Positions 13,446 to 27,684 are shown, counted from the stretch's first letter. The stretch is DNA of 64,000 nt from Ampelomyces quisqualis (GCA_018398575.1 JAGTXZ010000020.1:2930888-2994887); one strand, 5' to 3'. Notes: generated by a model not told the origin, from the sequence alone. A program made the numbers and translations.

Positions 13446-16400
13446 CTTACCCTTGCCTAAATAGAAGTTAATTAATTACAACAAGAACTAAAACAGGCGT
13501 TAGCAGAGATTAATTTTCTTAAGAAAGGACTAACTTAGTTAATAGGACTAGACAAGCCTTTGCCTACTACTAAAACCCCCTAGAACCTCTCTGCACTCTA
13601 CTATTTATCTAACAGCTCTACATCTAAGTACTTACATAACTATAAAGGCTCTTACTAACTTGAACAATCTAAGAAAACGCCTAATATAAATAATCTTAGT
13701 AATAGAAAAGATCTTACCTTCTGCTAATAGCAGGCCTTTATCTAGGATTAACTTAAAATTAACTTAGATTACTATTAGACTAAAAGACAACGCATAGCCT
13801 TAGTATAGAGCTACACTACAGAATTAGCTAAGAGCTATCTTAAGCTACAACATTTATTAGATACTAATTAAGAGTAATTCTAGAACGCTAAGCAAATAAT
13901 TAAGCTACTTAAGTCTTATTTTATGACAGGTAACAAGGTAGCCAAAAGCTGTGCAGCCTTTAATTAAATATAGATAACTAAGAAAGAAACGTTCTCTTTG
14001 TTTAAAGCTAGGTTTCTAAATTCTGCAGTTAAGAGACAAGTACCTCCTTTAGAGTAGTTTTACTACTTGTAGACAAAAATTACGCTAGAACTACAAGCCC
14101 TTAACTTAGGATTTAGGCACTAATAGAAGAACTTATTTAATTAGATAGTAGAACACTTTACTGCCTACAATATAAAGCAGAAGAACAATTCTAACCTAAG
14201 CATATTACTAGCTGCTGCTAAATTCCTAATTAGGCAGGCCCTACAAACTAATTGAGAGCTAAATTAGACTACTACCTCTAGCGCCCTAACATATTCTGCG
14301 CTAGCCTATTAATCTACTATAGTGCGCCTTTCTATAAAGACCTCTAAGCTAGAATAACAAAAGACTTCTAGTAGTTATTATAATTGCAGTAAGCAAAAAC
14401 ACTACTCTAGTAACTATACAAAACCTTATGTACGTTAGATTAAAGCTGTAGAAGTAAATAAGTTTAAAGATGCTTAAGAGCAACTTAACTAGGAGGTGTA
14501 TTGTACAAGAAACAGAAGCGCCTAGAAGAATACTTCTTTCTAGGCCTAAGCTGTTACAATCTATTCTACTTTAACCTTTCTTATTTGTTTTGCAGTCCCT
14601 ATTTCCTTATACCTGCGCTTCTTTATAACTAAGGCATTAGCTTACGCCTTAATACTCTTGTTAACACTAGTGCTTAAAGTTTCTTATTTTTAAATTTACA
14701 AATTGTTTTATCTGTTTCTAAAGCTTTATATCAACCTATCCAAAAGCTCCTCTTCTAGGTTAAGGTGCGTAGCTTTAAGGATTAGATTACTTCTGCAGTT
14801 ACTTAATATATTTAACTACACTTAAATATTAATAGCTAAAAGATTTTAAACTGTCTATTTCTTATCTTTAATCTTAGGTCTTAGGATTATATAGTTAGCC
14901 TCTAATAGTTAAGGCAATTTAAGATTTAATTAAACATAGATAAGTTACAGTTTATTTGGCTATCTAAGTACCTCTATTCCTATAATTCTTTACCTTCTAT
15001 TTCTACTATTCTACATTAAGCTATAGTGCTAGCTACTATCTATCTTAATATGCAACAACGCAACGCCTTATAAGAGAAAGAAGACTATTGTACTTAAAAC
15101 AGTTCTTACTACTATTCTCCTCTTTCTATTTATTATCTTAAGAGATACTTAAAGCTCCTATTAGCCTAAAAATTCTTAGAGATTCCTTATACTCTAACTA
15201 AGCAACCCCGCTTAGAGTCTAAACACCCTCTAACTACCTACATTACTCTTATTTCTGCTAATACATTCTACTTTATTATAAAGAAGCCCTAAAACAAGTT
15301 CTTTACAACTAGCCTATATAAGATTAATAGGATTCTTGCCTCTAAGGACAACGCAGCTAATTAATGCTAATTAGATAAGTAATTACCTACCTGTTACTCC
15401 TAGTATTAGAATGTATTTAGCAAGACAGTAGCTAAATAATTGCCTTTTTATTGTCTGTACAATTACAAGATTATCTTTAAAGAACTATTACTAAATGCGT
15501 TTAGTCCTCTATATAAGCAAAATTAGGAGGAGCTTAAAGCTACTAAGGCCTACGTCTAGGAACACCTTTAGAAGAGTTTTATTAAGGCTAGCTAAAGTTC
15601 TTTTGCTTTACCTATCTTTTGTATACGCAAACTAAATAGAGATATACGCATCTATATAGACTACTAGAAGATTAACGCCCTTACGCGCAAGAACGTCTAT
15701 CTAATCTCTTGCATTAATAAGCTGCTATCATGTTCTTCTAAAGTCAAGATCTTTACTAAGTTTAACATTAGAGCTGCCTTTAACAAAATTTGTATAGATT
15801 CTAATTCTAAAGAGTATACTACTTTCTAAACCTATTACAGTACCTACAAGTGTAAGGTGCTCTCTTTTGGCTTGTGCAATAGACTAGCAACGTATTAGCG
15901 CTATATAAATAACATACTAATTAATTATCTTAATAATTTCTATATTGCGTATCTTAATAACATTCTAATCTACTTAGAGGATATAAACGCACATTAGGAA
16001 CACGTCTAAAAGGTTCTAGAGCGCCTACATACTATAGGACTCTAAGTAGACATCTAGAAGAGTATATTCTATGTAACCTGCACAAGGTATTTAGGTTATG
16101 TTTTAACAAACTAGGGCACTAAAGTTAACTCTAACAAGGTAAAAGCACTCTAAAACTAGGCTAAACCTACTACAATTACTAGCGTTAAGTTATTTCTTAG
16201 GTTTGCTAGTTTTTATTAACAATTTATTAAGGATTTCTCTTGTGTAGCTAAACTAATTATAAAGCTTTAAAGTTTTGCTATACTATTTAAATAGACTATA
16301 GGTTACTAATAGGCTTTTAATTAGATTAAAGCTTTACTTCTAGCAATTCCTACGCTATCTTATTTTTATCTTAAGTACAACACAAAATTAGAAACTAACG

Positions 16401-19400
16401 CATTAAATAGAGTAATAGCAGAAGTACTCTCTTAGAAGCACTCTAATAACAAGTAGTATCCTGTAGCGTTCTATAGTTACGCTCTATCTAGGGCTAAGCT
16501 TAATTCGAAAATATATAATAAAGAACTTTTTGCTATTCTAAAAGCGTTTAAGAAGTAGAAAGCTAAACTTACTTCTATATAAAGCTAAATCTAGGTGTAT
16601 TTAAATTACTGTTCCTTAGAATACTTTATAACTACTAAGGTTCTTAATACACGTTAAGCACAATAGGTAGAGATTATTACTTCTTTTAATTTCTGCATTA
16701 AGTACACGCCTAGCAAGCTTAATAAGTAAGCTTATATCTTAAGCTAAAGAGAATAGAACGTTAGTAAAGTTAAGGCTGCCTAACAAAATAACAGATCCTG
16801 TGTACTTCTAGGACCTAAACGCCTAAACTCTTAGGTTAACTCTAAACTAGCTTAGAACTATATTTGTAACTAGCTAGAGATTAATATATTAGTTATTTTA
16901 GTCTATTCTATTAGTGCCCCTCTAAATCTTAACTTATTAGAACTAATTAAAGCCCTACTAGTAGAGAATTAACACTTCTTCAAGGAAGAGCGTCTTAAGC
17001 TACTACAGCTATACTGCGTCTAAGAAGGACTACTACTATATTACTTATACTTTTATGTACCTAGAGATTTTCTCTTATGCACCTAACTAATTAGAGAGGC
17101 TTATAATTAAGTATCTACTACTTATCTAAGCGCTATAAAGACGTATTAGCTTTTAGCCTAGCAATATTATTAGAAAGGTATAAAGGCTATATGTAAACGT
17201 TATGTATAAAACTACATATCTTATTAAAGATTCTATCTAAGACAGCTCTAATCCTAAGGTTTCTTCTATCTGTTACTAATTCCTAATAGGCGTATGCAGT
17301 ATTTATGCATAGATTTTAAGATATTCTTAACAGATTATTATAGCTATAATTAAATTATAGTTGTTATTAATTGTCTATCTAAGCAAGCTGTTTTTATTCC
17401 TTACTATAAAACAATTAACGCTTAAAACATAGCTTACTTGTTTATTTAATAAGTATACTAATTTAGCTATACGCCTAAAAGTATAGTATCTAACTACAGA
17501 CTCTAGTTTATGTTCTAATTCTAGTTAAAGTTCTGCAAGATCCTAGGCGTGCAAATTAAGCTTTCTACAGTCTACTATAAACAAACTAATAGATAAACAG
17601 AAATTATAAATAAGTATATTAATTAATAATTAAGGCTCTTTGTATTCTATTACTAGAATAACTAGAGTAATTTCTTACTAATAATTAATTAAGCCTAAGC
17701 TACGCTGCTGTACTCTGCAATTAGTATAGCGCTGTACTAGCTCCTTTTTAGATCTAAACTGCGTTAAAGCTAGAATTAGTTATTATTTACTTTAAAACAC
17801 AAGAATACTAATATTAAAGACGCCTTAAGCTTAGCTACTTGCATGCACAAAGCCTAGTATATAGCTAAAGATAATATAAAAAAGACTTAATAATACATAG
17901 CTACTAAAGTTAACAAATATTAACAACTTGTTAATTAGTTAGTAAGTAACAAGGTTTACGTGTTAACCTAACACCTATCTGTTACCTGCCTAAGTTACAA
18001 ACTTGCTAAATTATAGGAAAGACTTTTTAAAGTTCTAGAATAAGTTAGGTATTTATTCTAATTAAAACTACTAAAAGGCTCTAAGATCTATAACGTATTT
18101 GCTCTAGATGTCTTCTATAAGAACTCTAATAACCCTCTGCCTAGTTAGCTAAGCCTAAACTTATCTAGCATCTTAATTTAAGGCGTTAAAGAATAAGAAG
18201 TTAAGGAGATCTTAGCTAGCAAGCTATACTACTCTATTCTAATGTATTACGTAAAATAGGTAGGCTATAATCCTAACTCTACCTAGTATAATGCTTTAAA
18301 CTTTATAAGCGCTCTATATATGTTACAAGCGTTCTACAAACGCTATCTAAAATAGCTAAGACTTCTATAAGCATTAGCTAAGTAAATTATAGTATAAGAA
18401 AAAGATCTTAAAGATCTTACAGCATTGTAAGATAATTGTATTAGAGAAATTAAACTTAATATTGTAACTACTACACTAGTGTATAACAGCTATTAATAAT
18501 AGAAGTCTTACTCTTCTATTAGATCTAACAGTAGACTATAACTGCTACTAGTAAAATATTCTTAATTATCTAAATCTTTAGGTGTAGACACAAACGTACT
18601 ACCTAGTTATCTTTTGTTTTAGCCTTACTTACTGCAAGTACTAGTCTCTTATACTACCTTTTGCGCCTTCTCTTACTCTACTAACTATTTAGCCTTTAAT
18701 ACTATTATAATATCTACTAGCTAGGCAACTATACTAGTTAACCTAGCTATACTTCTCCTAAGCGCTCTAACCTCTTTAGCTATCTCTTTTACCTTTTTAG
18801 CTAGCTCCTTTCTTTAGTAATAAGCACTAACTAACAAGTTAGTGTTATTTAAGTTAGCTACTTGTGCAGTGCTTACTTGTACTATAGTACCTAACTAAAA
18901 CGCTGCGTCCTTAATAGCAACCTTTTGCTCTAATATAACTTTATTAGACTTATCTCTACCTAGAGTAGCAAACTTGCAGTTAAAGGCCTTAAAAAGGCTA
19001 TTATACTTTTAGCCTGCATATAGAAGAACTAGGCAACACTTCTTATTTAAGAGCGTGTAATATGTATACTTCTTAGAGATATTTAAATAGAATCTAAACT
19101 TAATATTAAACTAGCTGTAAGTAAAAGCTCTTACAGCCTGTAAGTAAATAACTTAATAGGCTAGAAGATAAGCCTTAGAAGAGATAGAAATAGGCATTAT
19201 ATATATCTGCAAAATAATTAGCAAATAATTAACTTAAGAGAGCAGTTAGATAGTAGTAGGTATATAAACATATAGAAGAAAGAGTATAAGAAAGTAGTAT
19301 ACTAAGGGTTAGCCTTATATATAAGCTCTAGAAACTCTAAGTAAAGTTAAGATAATAAATAGCTATAACGCGTTATTAGAAATTTAAAGTTAAGGTAAAT

Positions 19401-19489
19401 AAGACTTTTAGAAAATTTTAAAAGGTATCTAAAAGCGCACTAATACAGACCTAATTAATAAGAACTATTAATTTTAAAAAGAAAGGTAA

Positions 19490-19679
19490 TATAACAGGCA
19501 CATGCAAATACATATTATATCTAATACCTTATAAAGGCTGAGTAACAGATTATGCAAGAAATAGTAGAGGTAGCACTAAAAGTACTCTAAATTAGCTCTA
19601 ACTTAGTTACTACCTTAACTATAAATATAAGCCTATTGCATTAGATAGAAGACAAGTTTTTCTTATTCTTCTGTATAAG
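19490..19679 (+). repeat. Truncated 3' LTR of Gypsy-B
   Basis: Matches the first about 190 bp of the 1552-1851 LTR, with TG changed to TA at the start. The rest is missing beyond the Copia-2 boundary at 19680, and the missing end is not found after Copia-2. Confidence 0.75.
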
Positions 19680-22600
19680 TGTTAAATAGATAAGATATTA
19701 CGTAGAATTAATAGTTGTGATTATTATATTGTAGTTAATCTGTTCTCTGTTTTCTGTGTGTATGCTACGTTTTATCTAGCTTTAGATAGGGCCTCTGCGC
19801 TAATTCTTCGCAGGTTAATTACCTTAACACTACTAATCTTATTAGGTTAGTCCTAGTCTGCTATCTATAATACCTTCTATTTAACACACTCTCTTAGCTT
19901 AGAAGCTAGGTTGCAAGCTTAACAGACTAGTTAATTAGCTTGTAGGGCCCTCTAGCTGCTATTTGCAATAATACTAATTTTAGTTCTACTCTATAAACTA
20001 GTTAATTAGCTTATATTGTAAGGCTCTCTAGCTGTTCCTGTAGTAATTTAAGTTTAGCTTCTTTTAGTATAGCCTCTTTACGCTTAACAAGTTCTAGCTA
20101 ATTAAGAAAACTACTCTACTTGTTAGGCAGCAGTACTTTAGTAAAACTATCTGCTATTATATTGTTAGATAGTACATACTCTACCTTAATTATCTTTTAG
20201 GTAACTTCTTGTTATAGCTAGTAATTGTATATGTTAACGTACCTAAGCTTAGTTTAAAGCCTAGCTACGTCCTTATTTACTAGATGTATTGTCTAAGTAT
20301 TATTGCATTTAATTATAATAATTAGATTGCTTAATATTACTTATAGCTCCTTTAGCAATTGCAATATAAATATTACCTCTTTAGCTACTTAAGACAAGGC
20401 AAGTAGTTCTACCTCTATTATTAACGTAGTAACTATGTCTTACTTGCTTACTTTCTAAGTAACTAGTCTGCTAAATAGCTTAATTACGTATCTTTACAAG
20501 CTCTTCTAATTAAGTGTATTATCTGTAAACAACGCATTACTAGCTACCTTAAAACCTTCTTCTTTACTAAGTTCTAAGGCTAGAGTTCTTGTTTACCTTA
20601 GGTAGAAGAGCACTTAGTTAGCTGCGTCTTAATGTTTAGTGCTTAAGTTAATAAAAAAGTAAGTAAGCTAAGATATTACAAATACTATATTAGGTTAAGT
20701 TGTAACTGCTACAAAGAGTAGTAAGCTAATCTTTTACTAGTACTTGTTAATCTTAGCAGGCTCTGCAAGTCTGTTTTTTAGCTTTAGCTTAATGCTTACT
20801 ATTAAGGTATTATGTTAAAGGTCTTGTTAAGTAGCAAGTTAGCTAATCTTGTCTACGTATACTACTTGTAAAAGTTAGACTATCTTATAAGAGTAATCTT
20901 AAGATACTTCTATACTAAGAAACTATTAGAGATTGTCTTTACATATACATAAGTATCTCTCCTTAATTAAATTAATAGCTTTTGTTGCCTCTTATTATTG
21001 TTTTAAATAGTACGCAATAATAATATTGTCTATATAAAAAAAGATAATTACTTCCTCTTTAATTATATAGTATAGCTCCTAAGGTATTTGTTTAAATCTA
21101 ATCTAGGCTAGTGTTGCTGTAAATTTTTTCTACTAGAGTAATAGTAATATTTGTAGGCTATAGAGTGCCTTTTGTACTCTAAGTAATATGCTAGGCTTTT
21201 AATATCCTTTTAGCATTCTTATGTAAATCTCTTAGTTAATTATAGCGTATACAAAAGTATTAGTAACGTTATATTATTTTAGTTCTAAGTTATATTTAGT
21301 AGCAATTACTATAAGTATTCTAAACAATTATTCTACTAGTATTACTACGTATATATCTTAAGATGTAATGTTGCGTTATTAGTTTCTTTGCACTACAAGC
21401 CTTACTTTGCATTTAATAAGGTAGTAGTGTTTATTAAGTTTATATATATAGACCTGTATGCAATCTAGAATCTAGTATCCTAATTTTTAGACTAGTTCTG
21501 CTAGAAGCTTTGTCTAAGACTTTATTTGTTAATAGCTCTTAAGGTACGTTTGTTTAGCTTCCTTAAACATCTTGTATAGAGAGTGTTCCTCTAATTTTAA
21601 GTGTGCTATTAGTAATAGTAGTAGCTAGTTACAATAGGGCTTAATTCTCTTTGTTATTAGTTATTTAAGTTAAGCCTTGTTAATTAGCTTGCTCTTGTAT
21701 TAACTAATATGTCCTAAGTTAGTGCCTACTATAAAGGTAGCTGCCTATAGAACAGTTATTAAAGTAGCTTAGGTAGATGCGTCTGCCTTTACATCCTTAA
21801 TAAGTTCTTCTTAAACAAAGAAGGCTGCTAGTAGTAGTGTTAGAGGTAGTAATAGATATGCCTCTATAACTCTTCTGCTCTTATAGTAGATAAGCTACTG
21901 CCTTTATAGAGCATTCTCTTAAGTAGTGTTATCTTTATAGAACATTTTAGTTTTAGGTTGTTAGCTATAAGTGCTTAAGAGTTTAATTGTCCTTATTAAA
22001 GTTGTAATTTCTTTAAGAGTGTTATGCATAAGGTTGTCTATTAGGTTTTTAGTTTTGCTATTAAAAATTGTTTCTTTGTTAAATACTATGTTGCAGGTAC
22101 TTATAACTTTAGCTATAAATAAGATCTAGATACAGTAGATATTTGTTAACTAGTATCCTACTAGGTATCTAATCTAGGCCTTTAGATCTAGCTGTTGTAG
22201 CCTTAACTTTTCTTAATAAGTGTTATCTGTTATAGCATAGGCTTTGTATCTGTACGCTCTAAGATAAGCTTAGTTTAGTTTTTAGAGTCTTGTAACTATA
22301 CTGTTTATAGCTGCTGCGCGTGTAAAGAATATTTTGTAGGGCGTCTTTTACTTGTTTAGATAGTTTAGCGTTTAATTGTATAAGTATACTACTACTCTAG
22401 TAATTTTTGGCTAGAGTTCTTATAGAAGATTTGCATCTAGTTAAATTGCGTATACCTTCTCTTTTATTACACTCTCTAAGTATTTGGCTCTTCTGTTCTA
22501 AGCTTATATATCTAGAGCTAAAGGCTTAAGTCTAATAGATTAGAACGTGCACTATCTTTTAACTTCTTGTTTAATAGTAACAATTTTATTATCTATCTTA

Positions 22601-25089
22601 ATTACTTTAACTGTAATATTAAATTGCTTTCTTATAAATTAAACAAAGAGGCTAAGCAAGCGTATAATTAAGCGTGCTAGCCTATTATCTTTAAAGTAGA
22701 AGTTCTATACGTGTCTTAAGTACTAGTAGGTAATAAGCATCTAACTCTTTTTCTTTGTTTAGCTGCTTGCTTTGTATTTGTAGAAATCTATTGCAATTCT
22801 TTTACTAGGACCTTTATTATTTAATTGCAGTGCTCTGCGTATTTAGCGTTTTAATTTTAATTTGCTGCAGGCGTTGCACTGCATAGTAGTAATACTTATA
22901 ATCTTTACCTCTTTAGATTGTTGTACAAAGTGCTTAATAGCTGCTAGTTCTAGATAGCTTAGGCATTTGTACTATATAATTGCTGTTGTCTGCTATAACT
23001 ATCTCTTAGATTAGTTTCTACGTATATAAAAGGCAGTATTTAATTCTGCTAAGTTCTTAACAACTTACTAGCTATATTGTTCTAATAGGGTAGCTATAAT
23101 TGTTCTATTCTATTATCTAAGGCTAGTTAGGTCTTCTTAATTTTCCTACTATATGCCTTATAGTTAGAGTAATCTAAATAAGATTAGACTACAGAGGAAA
23201 TCTAGGCACTATGCTACATTATTAAGGTAAAAGGTCTGTTTTCCTTATATTTCTTTTGTAGCAATAATAACTGCTCTATATCTTTATATTAGGATTTTTG
23301 TGTTCTTTACCTAGATGTAGTCTTCTGTTACTAGTAGGCAGAGATACTTTATCTTTAAGAGATTACTGCAGATGTATATTATTAAGCTAGAATCTAGGAT
23401 AAATATATTTCTTAACAGATATCTTTAATTGCTTACAGCAAATACTGCATTTATTATACTCTTATTAAGTTAGGCTATCTTACGCCTATCTAGTTATTTA
23501 GTAAGTATGTCTAGTATCTAAGACGTTTTAATATAGAGTGTGCTTAACTATAATAATGTTATAGTAGGTTTAGGTTACTTCTACTCTTAGGACATCTCTT
23601 GCACTAGTTGCTGTAAGCCTGTATTATATTTAAGTTTATACTGTACTAGTTTTGTAACGCTTCTATTTAGCTTAAACTATTTAGGTGCCTTAGCTAGGTC
23701 TATATAGTAGTAGTTAAATATCTTGTAACGCTGTTTATAGGTAGGACACATGTCTCTAGCTATTGCTGTATTTCTCTTTAGAAACTACTTAGTTCTAGTG
23801 CTTTAACTATCTATCTTTTGTTTATTTAATAACTTTAGGTTTCTTTGTTAGTTTTTAATGTTAGATAGCGCTCTTAATTCTACACTAGAAGCGTCTCTTT
23901 GTGTGTTTAAGTTAAATTTACTACTTACTATATATAAGTCTCCTACTGCAAAGGCACTCTTTAGCTTCTCTCTTAATAGATAATAAAGACTTATATATTT
24001 ACAAAAGAGTTTTATTATCTTTTTTCTATTTATAGCTTTCTTATTATAACTTAGCCTTTAGAACCTTGCAGTTTAGATTAATGCTATTTTAGATACAAAG
24101 CTTAGGAAGTTATCTATTATAGCTTGTGTTTGTATAACTTTAGCTACCTTAAGGGTTTTAGCTTAAGTTGCTGCCTAATTGTATTTACTTAGCTATAGCT
24201 CTTAGTTTATAGTAGAGCGTATAAGCTTAAGAGCAGCATAGTATCTTTCTTGTACTTATGCTTATTCTTTATTAATATCTACTCTAACTATGTCTTAGAG
24301 AGCTGTTATCTACTCTTAAAGTGTTCTGTTTTTAGCGCAGCAGCTAAGCTGCAAGTAGAGCGTTACTAACGTAAGGATATATTTAACTGTCTTAGAGAGT
24401 TTATTATTCTTCTCTTAGTAGTTCTTCTCTAATATCTTGTATAATTTAAGGTAGAGTTTATAGTCTTTGCAATTCTCCTTATATACCTCTTGTCTTTTGT
24501 CTAATAGATTTAATATCTGCATTAGAGTTGTTAGTGTTTGTAACGCAGTAATTAATATGTCTACAGTGTCCTGCGTTGCCTCTCTTCTTCTTACTTAGAC
24601 TGTTTGTAATAACGCTACTAAGAAGCTACCTGTAATAGTTGCTAGTTTATATTGCGCAACGTCTAGCAGCATCAGAATTACTAGTTATATACGTTAGAGC
24701 TAAACTTCTTTAAGATTAGCTATTAGCTATATGCCTTGTGCTTAGTACTTAATCTTAAGTTATTAGTACTAGAGGATCTAATTGCTTATGTTAGTAAAGA
24801 TAACTATTGTGTTTCTCTAGCTCTAGTTTGTTGTTATTATTGCTTGTTTAATGCTTGTAGTAGAGGTAGTAAGACTCTTAATTGTTAAATAGATAAGATA
24901 TTACGTAGAATTAATAGTTGTAATTATTGTATTGTAGTTAATCTCTTCTCTGTTCTCTGTGTGCGTGCTACGTTTTATCTAGCTTCAGATAGGGCCCCTG
25001 CGCTAATTCTTGGCAGGTTAATTGCCTTAACACTACCAATCTTATTAGGTTAGTCCTAGTCTGCTATCTATAATGCCTTCTATTTAACA
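19680..25089 (-). mobile_element. Copia-2 LTR retrotransposon, full length, RIP-degraded
   Basis: The LTRs are 19680-19886 and 24883-25089, 207 bp each. The roughly 5-kb internal region is collinear with Copia-1 and provides its uninterrupted reference. The minus strand at 21024-21035 reads YIDN at the reverse transcriptase catalytic site. The flanks ATAAG (left) and AGTAG (right) do not form a convincing target duplication, so one flank was probably rearranged. Confidence 0.85.
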
Positions 25090-25668
25090 AGTAGTAATAA
25101 GTATAAGTATTAGTATAAGAGTAAGCTAAACTAGAGTACTACTATATATTATACTAATTGTAATACTATCTACTATTAGATTATAATAGCTTCAAAATAC
25201 GTTTTATAAAGCTATTTTGCAATAGATGTACTAATAATACTAGTGTTAAGTTATAATAGCAGAGAACTATTTAGTAAACTTAGTAATTTATTTAAGCTAA
25301 AATACTATACTTTAAGTAGTAACTAGTAAGCTACTTACTACCTTCTAGCTTATAAACTTATAGACCTAAGATAGATATACCTATAAGCGCTGTAGTAACA
25401 ATAATAGTAGTAGTAATAGTAGTAATAATAATCTTATTCGCAAATTTAGTATACAAAACTAGGTAGAGAATAATTAGAGTAACGCGTAAGGCGTCTTGTA
25501 GCTACTAGCTAATTAAAATCCAAAAAAATAGCGCTAAGACTTTATCTACTATATGTTTGTGAAAATACTAAATATATAAGCCTAAAACACTTAACAAACT
25601 AATAAAATATAACCTACCTACTTATTTTACAAAGTAAATTAAGTCTAGGTACTTATATTTCATTTGAT
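25090..25668. other. AT-rich spacer without recognisable gene
   Basis: TpA-rich sequence continuing the repeat block. It contains a degenerate AGT/AAT trinucleotide run around 25400-25432. I see no LTR termini or coding motif in it. Confidence 0.6.
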
Positions 25669-27684
25669 TTGTTTGTTGCGGAGTATGCATTTCATTTCCA
25701 TAGTAACTTCACGTATCTATCTAACACTTGTCCGTTTGCTATCATGCCATCAACACCACCTTCATTCACTCTGAGTTTAGCTGAGCTGTACTGTGCTGAG
25801 ACCGGTCTTTTCTCTTCAGATTTGCTCCATACTGCGGCTCGGCCACTATGGTGGGAAACACAGGGGCGTCTTAACTAAGAGCTCTGTGATGTTGAAAATT
25901 CCGCTCGTGTAAGCTACAAGACACAGTCCCTCTGCACGTGAATGCGTTAGCTGCTCGTCTCTATGTTCAATTCTTCGAATTAGAAGTTTCTAAGTATACA
26001 AGAAGCAGTAGTTACATTATTGTGGTTGGTTAGACTACATCTATCCGTGTACATGTTGCACACGGATAGGTTCGGATCCCGTGACTACAGTAGAAGCCCT
26101 AGTATAACGATACGGTTAAATCTCCAGAAATATATCGCTATATAGAGTATATCGTACAAATAAGATCTCTTGGCAATAAGATAAGCCCTGACTCAGCGTT
26201 CCAAAACTTGTTAGCTCTACCACTGTAGATTATGAATTGCCTGTCAAAAAGTAGTCCTTGATTGAGCGTTGCTCTAAGTTGTTCAACCTCTCAGGTATTA
26301 ACGCGTTTATGACCTAAGGATAGAGCGTTTTAAGCACCTTACAGTGGTCTTAGGATACGCAGCAAGTGACAGCTATCGCAGGCTTTGACAACTCCAAAAA
26401 CGCGTGTATATACCCCAACTTTCAGCATCAAAAACGCGAAAAAACACGCCAAAAGCAGCCAATATTGGGTGGTTGGGAGCTCCCTTACCCAAAACGTCAC
26501 CACCTCCAAGCTCTATACCCGATCCATCACCTCACCCGAGGCACCCCTCCCTAACGAGATTGGTGGTGGTAAGCTAACGATATCGTTGCAGGGCCAAATA
26601 TCCTTGTTCCCATACAAAAATACGTGCGGAGCCAGTAAAATATCCTTATGTCAGGATTATCGTTGTCCCGGACAATCGTTATACTGGGGCTTCTACTGTA
26701 GTACTGTTTTGGACACCCACTCCACCCGGCGGCGCATCCCCGCAGGTCCGCTGTTGGCGTTACTTGTATGACAAGGGTCAAATTATTGCTGCCGATATAT
26801 AAGGGTAGCAAACGCTGATTCTCACGTGTATGTAAGCTTATCTCAGAATCCCGGCCTCAAGTTTTACACTCGGGCTGTCCGATCAAACGTCGATTACCCG
26901 ATCGAGTAATTGCCGTGGCTTCCATTTTCGCGCCGCTTCTCGGCGTCATACGTTTGTGGGAATCACCGTCACAACCCTGTTTGGTCTGCAATAAGGTGAT
27001 TGGACGCTTTTGGACGGGCGAAGGGCGAAGGCTCGAACGTTCGATCTTGTTGTCCGAGAATACATCACTACGCCACTCTGGCGCAAGCCCGATTACCGGT
27101 CGGTTAGGTCCTTGGTGAATATGGTCGGCGTAGGATCGGGCGCGAAGGAATGTCTTTGGTGGTTCTGGACACCTGTATGTCAATCCGTTTCGACTCGAGA
27201 CTTCCTTCAATGCTGCATACGATCTGTAGCCTCACAGCTTAAGGAGAAGCGAGGTGGGACTGCTTGTAGTGGCTGTCAGCCTTTATATCTATGATGAGTC
27301 CAAATAACCCTCTCAGTATAGTAAGCTCAGTTTGCAGTATCTTAGAGAATGACAAGAAATTCTAGAATGTCTCTGAGCAAAGATCAATGGTCGTATCCTG
27401 CCTTACTATTGGATATCGATGTTGGAGCCTCAAAAAGACAACACGTGAGACTTACCCATCTCAAGAGTACGAGAACATGGCTGAAGCCTTCACGCCTCAC
27501 GCCTCAGTAACATCCATACTCGTAGCCTGAGTCCACTCGCCCCCAGCACAGCCTTCTCACGGCGCCACCAACATGTGGACGGCGACGCCATGTGCTTGAC
27601 GGGTATGAAGCTGGCGCTGTGCTACCGTCATTCGGCGAATGGTCCCCTTAGTCTGAAGACACAGAAGTGATCATATTCCGAATG
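25669..27684. other. Transition spacer of normal base composition, no supported gene
   Basis: Base composition changes here from the AT-rich block to ordinary sequence. Short open frames on both strands (for example 26857-27210 minus and 26915-27118 plus) overlap each other and show no known domain. It may be decayed DNA or a promoter-distal intergenic region. Confidence 0.5.
26041..26079 (+). other. Perfect 10-bp hairpin followed by a tRNA-like B-box
   Basis: Arms 26041-26050 and 26060-26069 are perfectly complementary, with a 9-base loop. They are followed directly by GGTTCGGATCC, close to the RNA polymerase III B-box. The upstream GGTTGGTTAGACTAC loosely resembles a D-arm. I could not close an acceptor stem, so this is at most a tRNA pseudogene or tRNA-derived repeat. 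Confidence 0.25.

Larger units (their letters stand above)
1552..19679 (+). mobile_element. Gypsy-B LTR retrotransposon, RIP-degraded, interrupted by Copia and Gypsy-A
   Basis: The 5' LTR is 1552-1851 and the 3' LTR starts at 19490 and is truncated by the next Copia. The internal region is 1852-2295 plus 13446-19489, about 6.5 kb once the inserted elements are removed. In the plus frame a gag-like stretch starts near 13460. A reverse transcriptase active site at 15950-15961 reads YLNN where the family has YLDD. Both Asp-to-Asn changes are TpG to TpA, as RIP would produce. Integrase-like sequence follows around 17.2-17.9 kb. There is no intact open reading frame, so the element is dead. Confidence 0.75.

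Noticed and set aside
19675..25094. Target-site duplication for Copia-2
   Set aside because: The flanks ATAAG and AGTAG agree at only three of five positions, and the Gypsy-B LTR does not resume on the right.
25402..25432. CRISPR-like or regular repeat array
   Set aside because: A degenerate trinucleotide run without spacers. No CRISPR array is expected or seen in this eukaryotic sequence.
1..25600. Mitochondrial or bacterial origin of the AT-rich block
   Set aside because: LTR termini, a target-site duplication and nuclear Gypsy/Copia polymerase motifs with RIP changes explain the composition.
26025..26090. Functional tRNA gene
   Set aside because: The B-box and a hairpin are present, but no acceptor stem closes and the anticodon arm geometry (10-bp stem, 9-base loop) is wrong.
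26551..27294. Several open frames of 67-117 codons on both strands
   Set aside because: Mutually overlapping, no domain, no splice context; consistent with chance frames in intergenic DNA.
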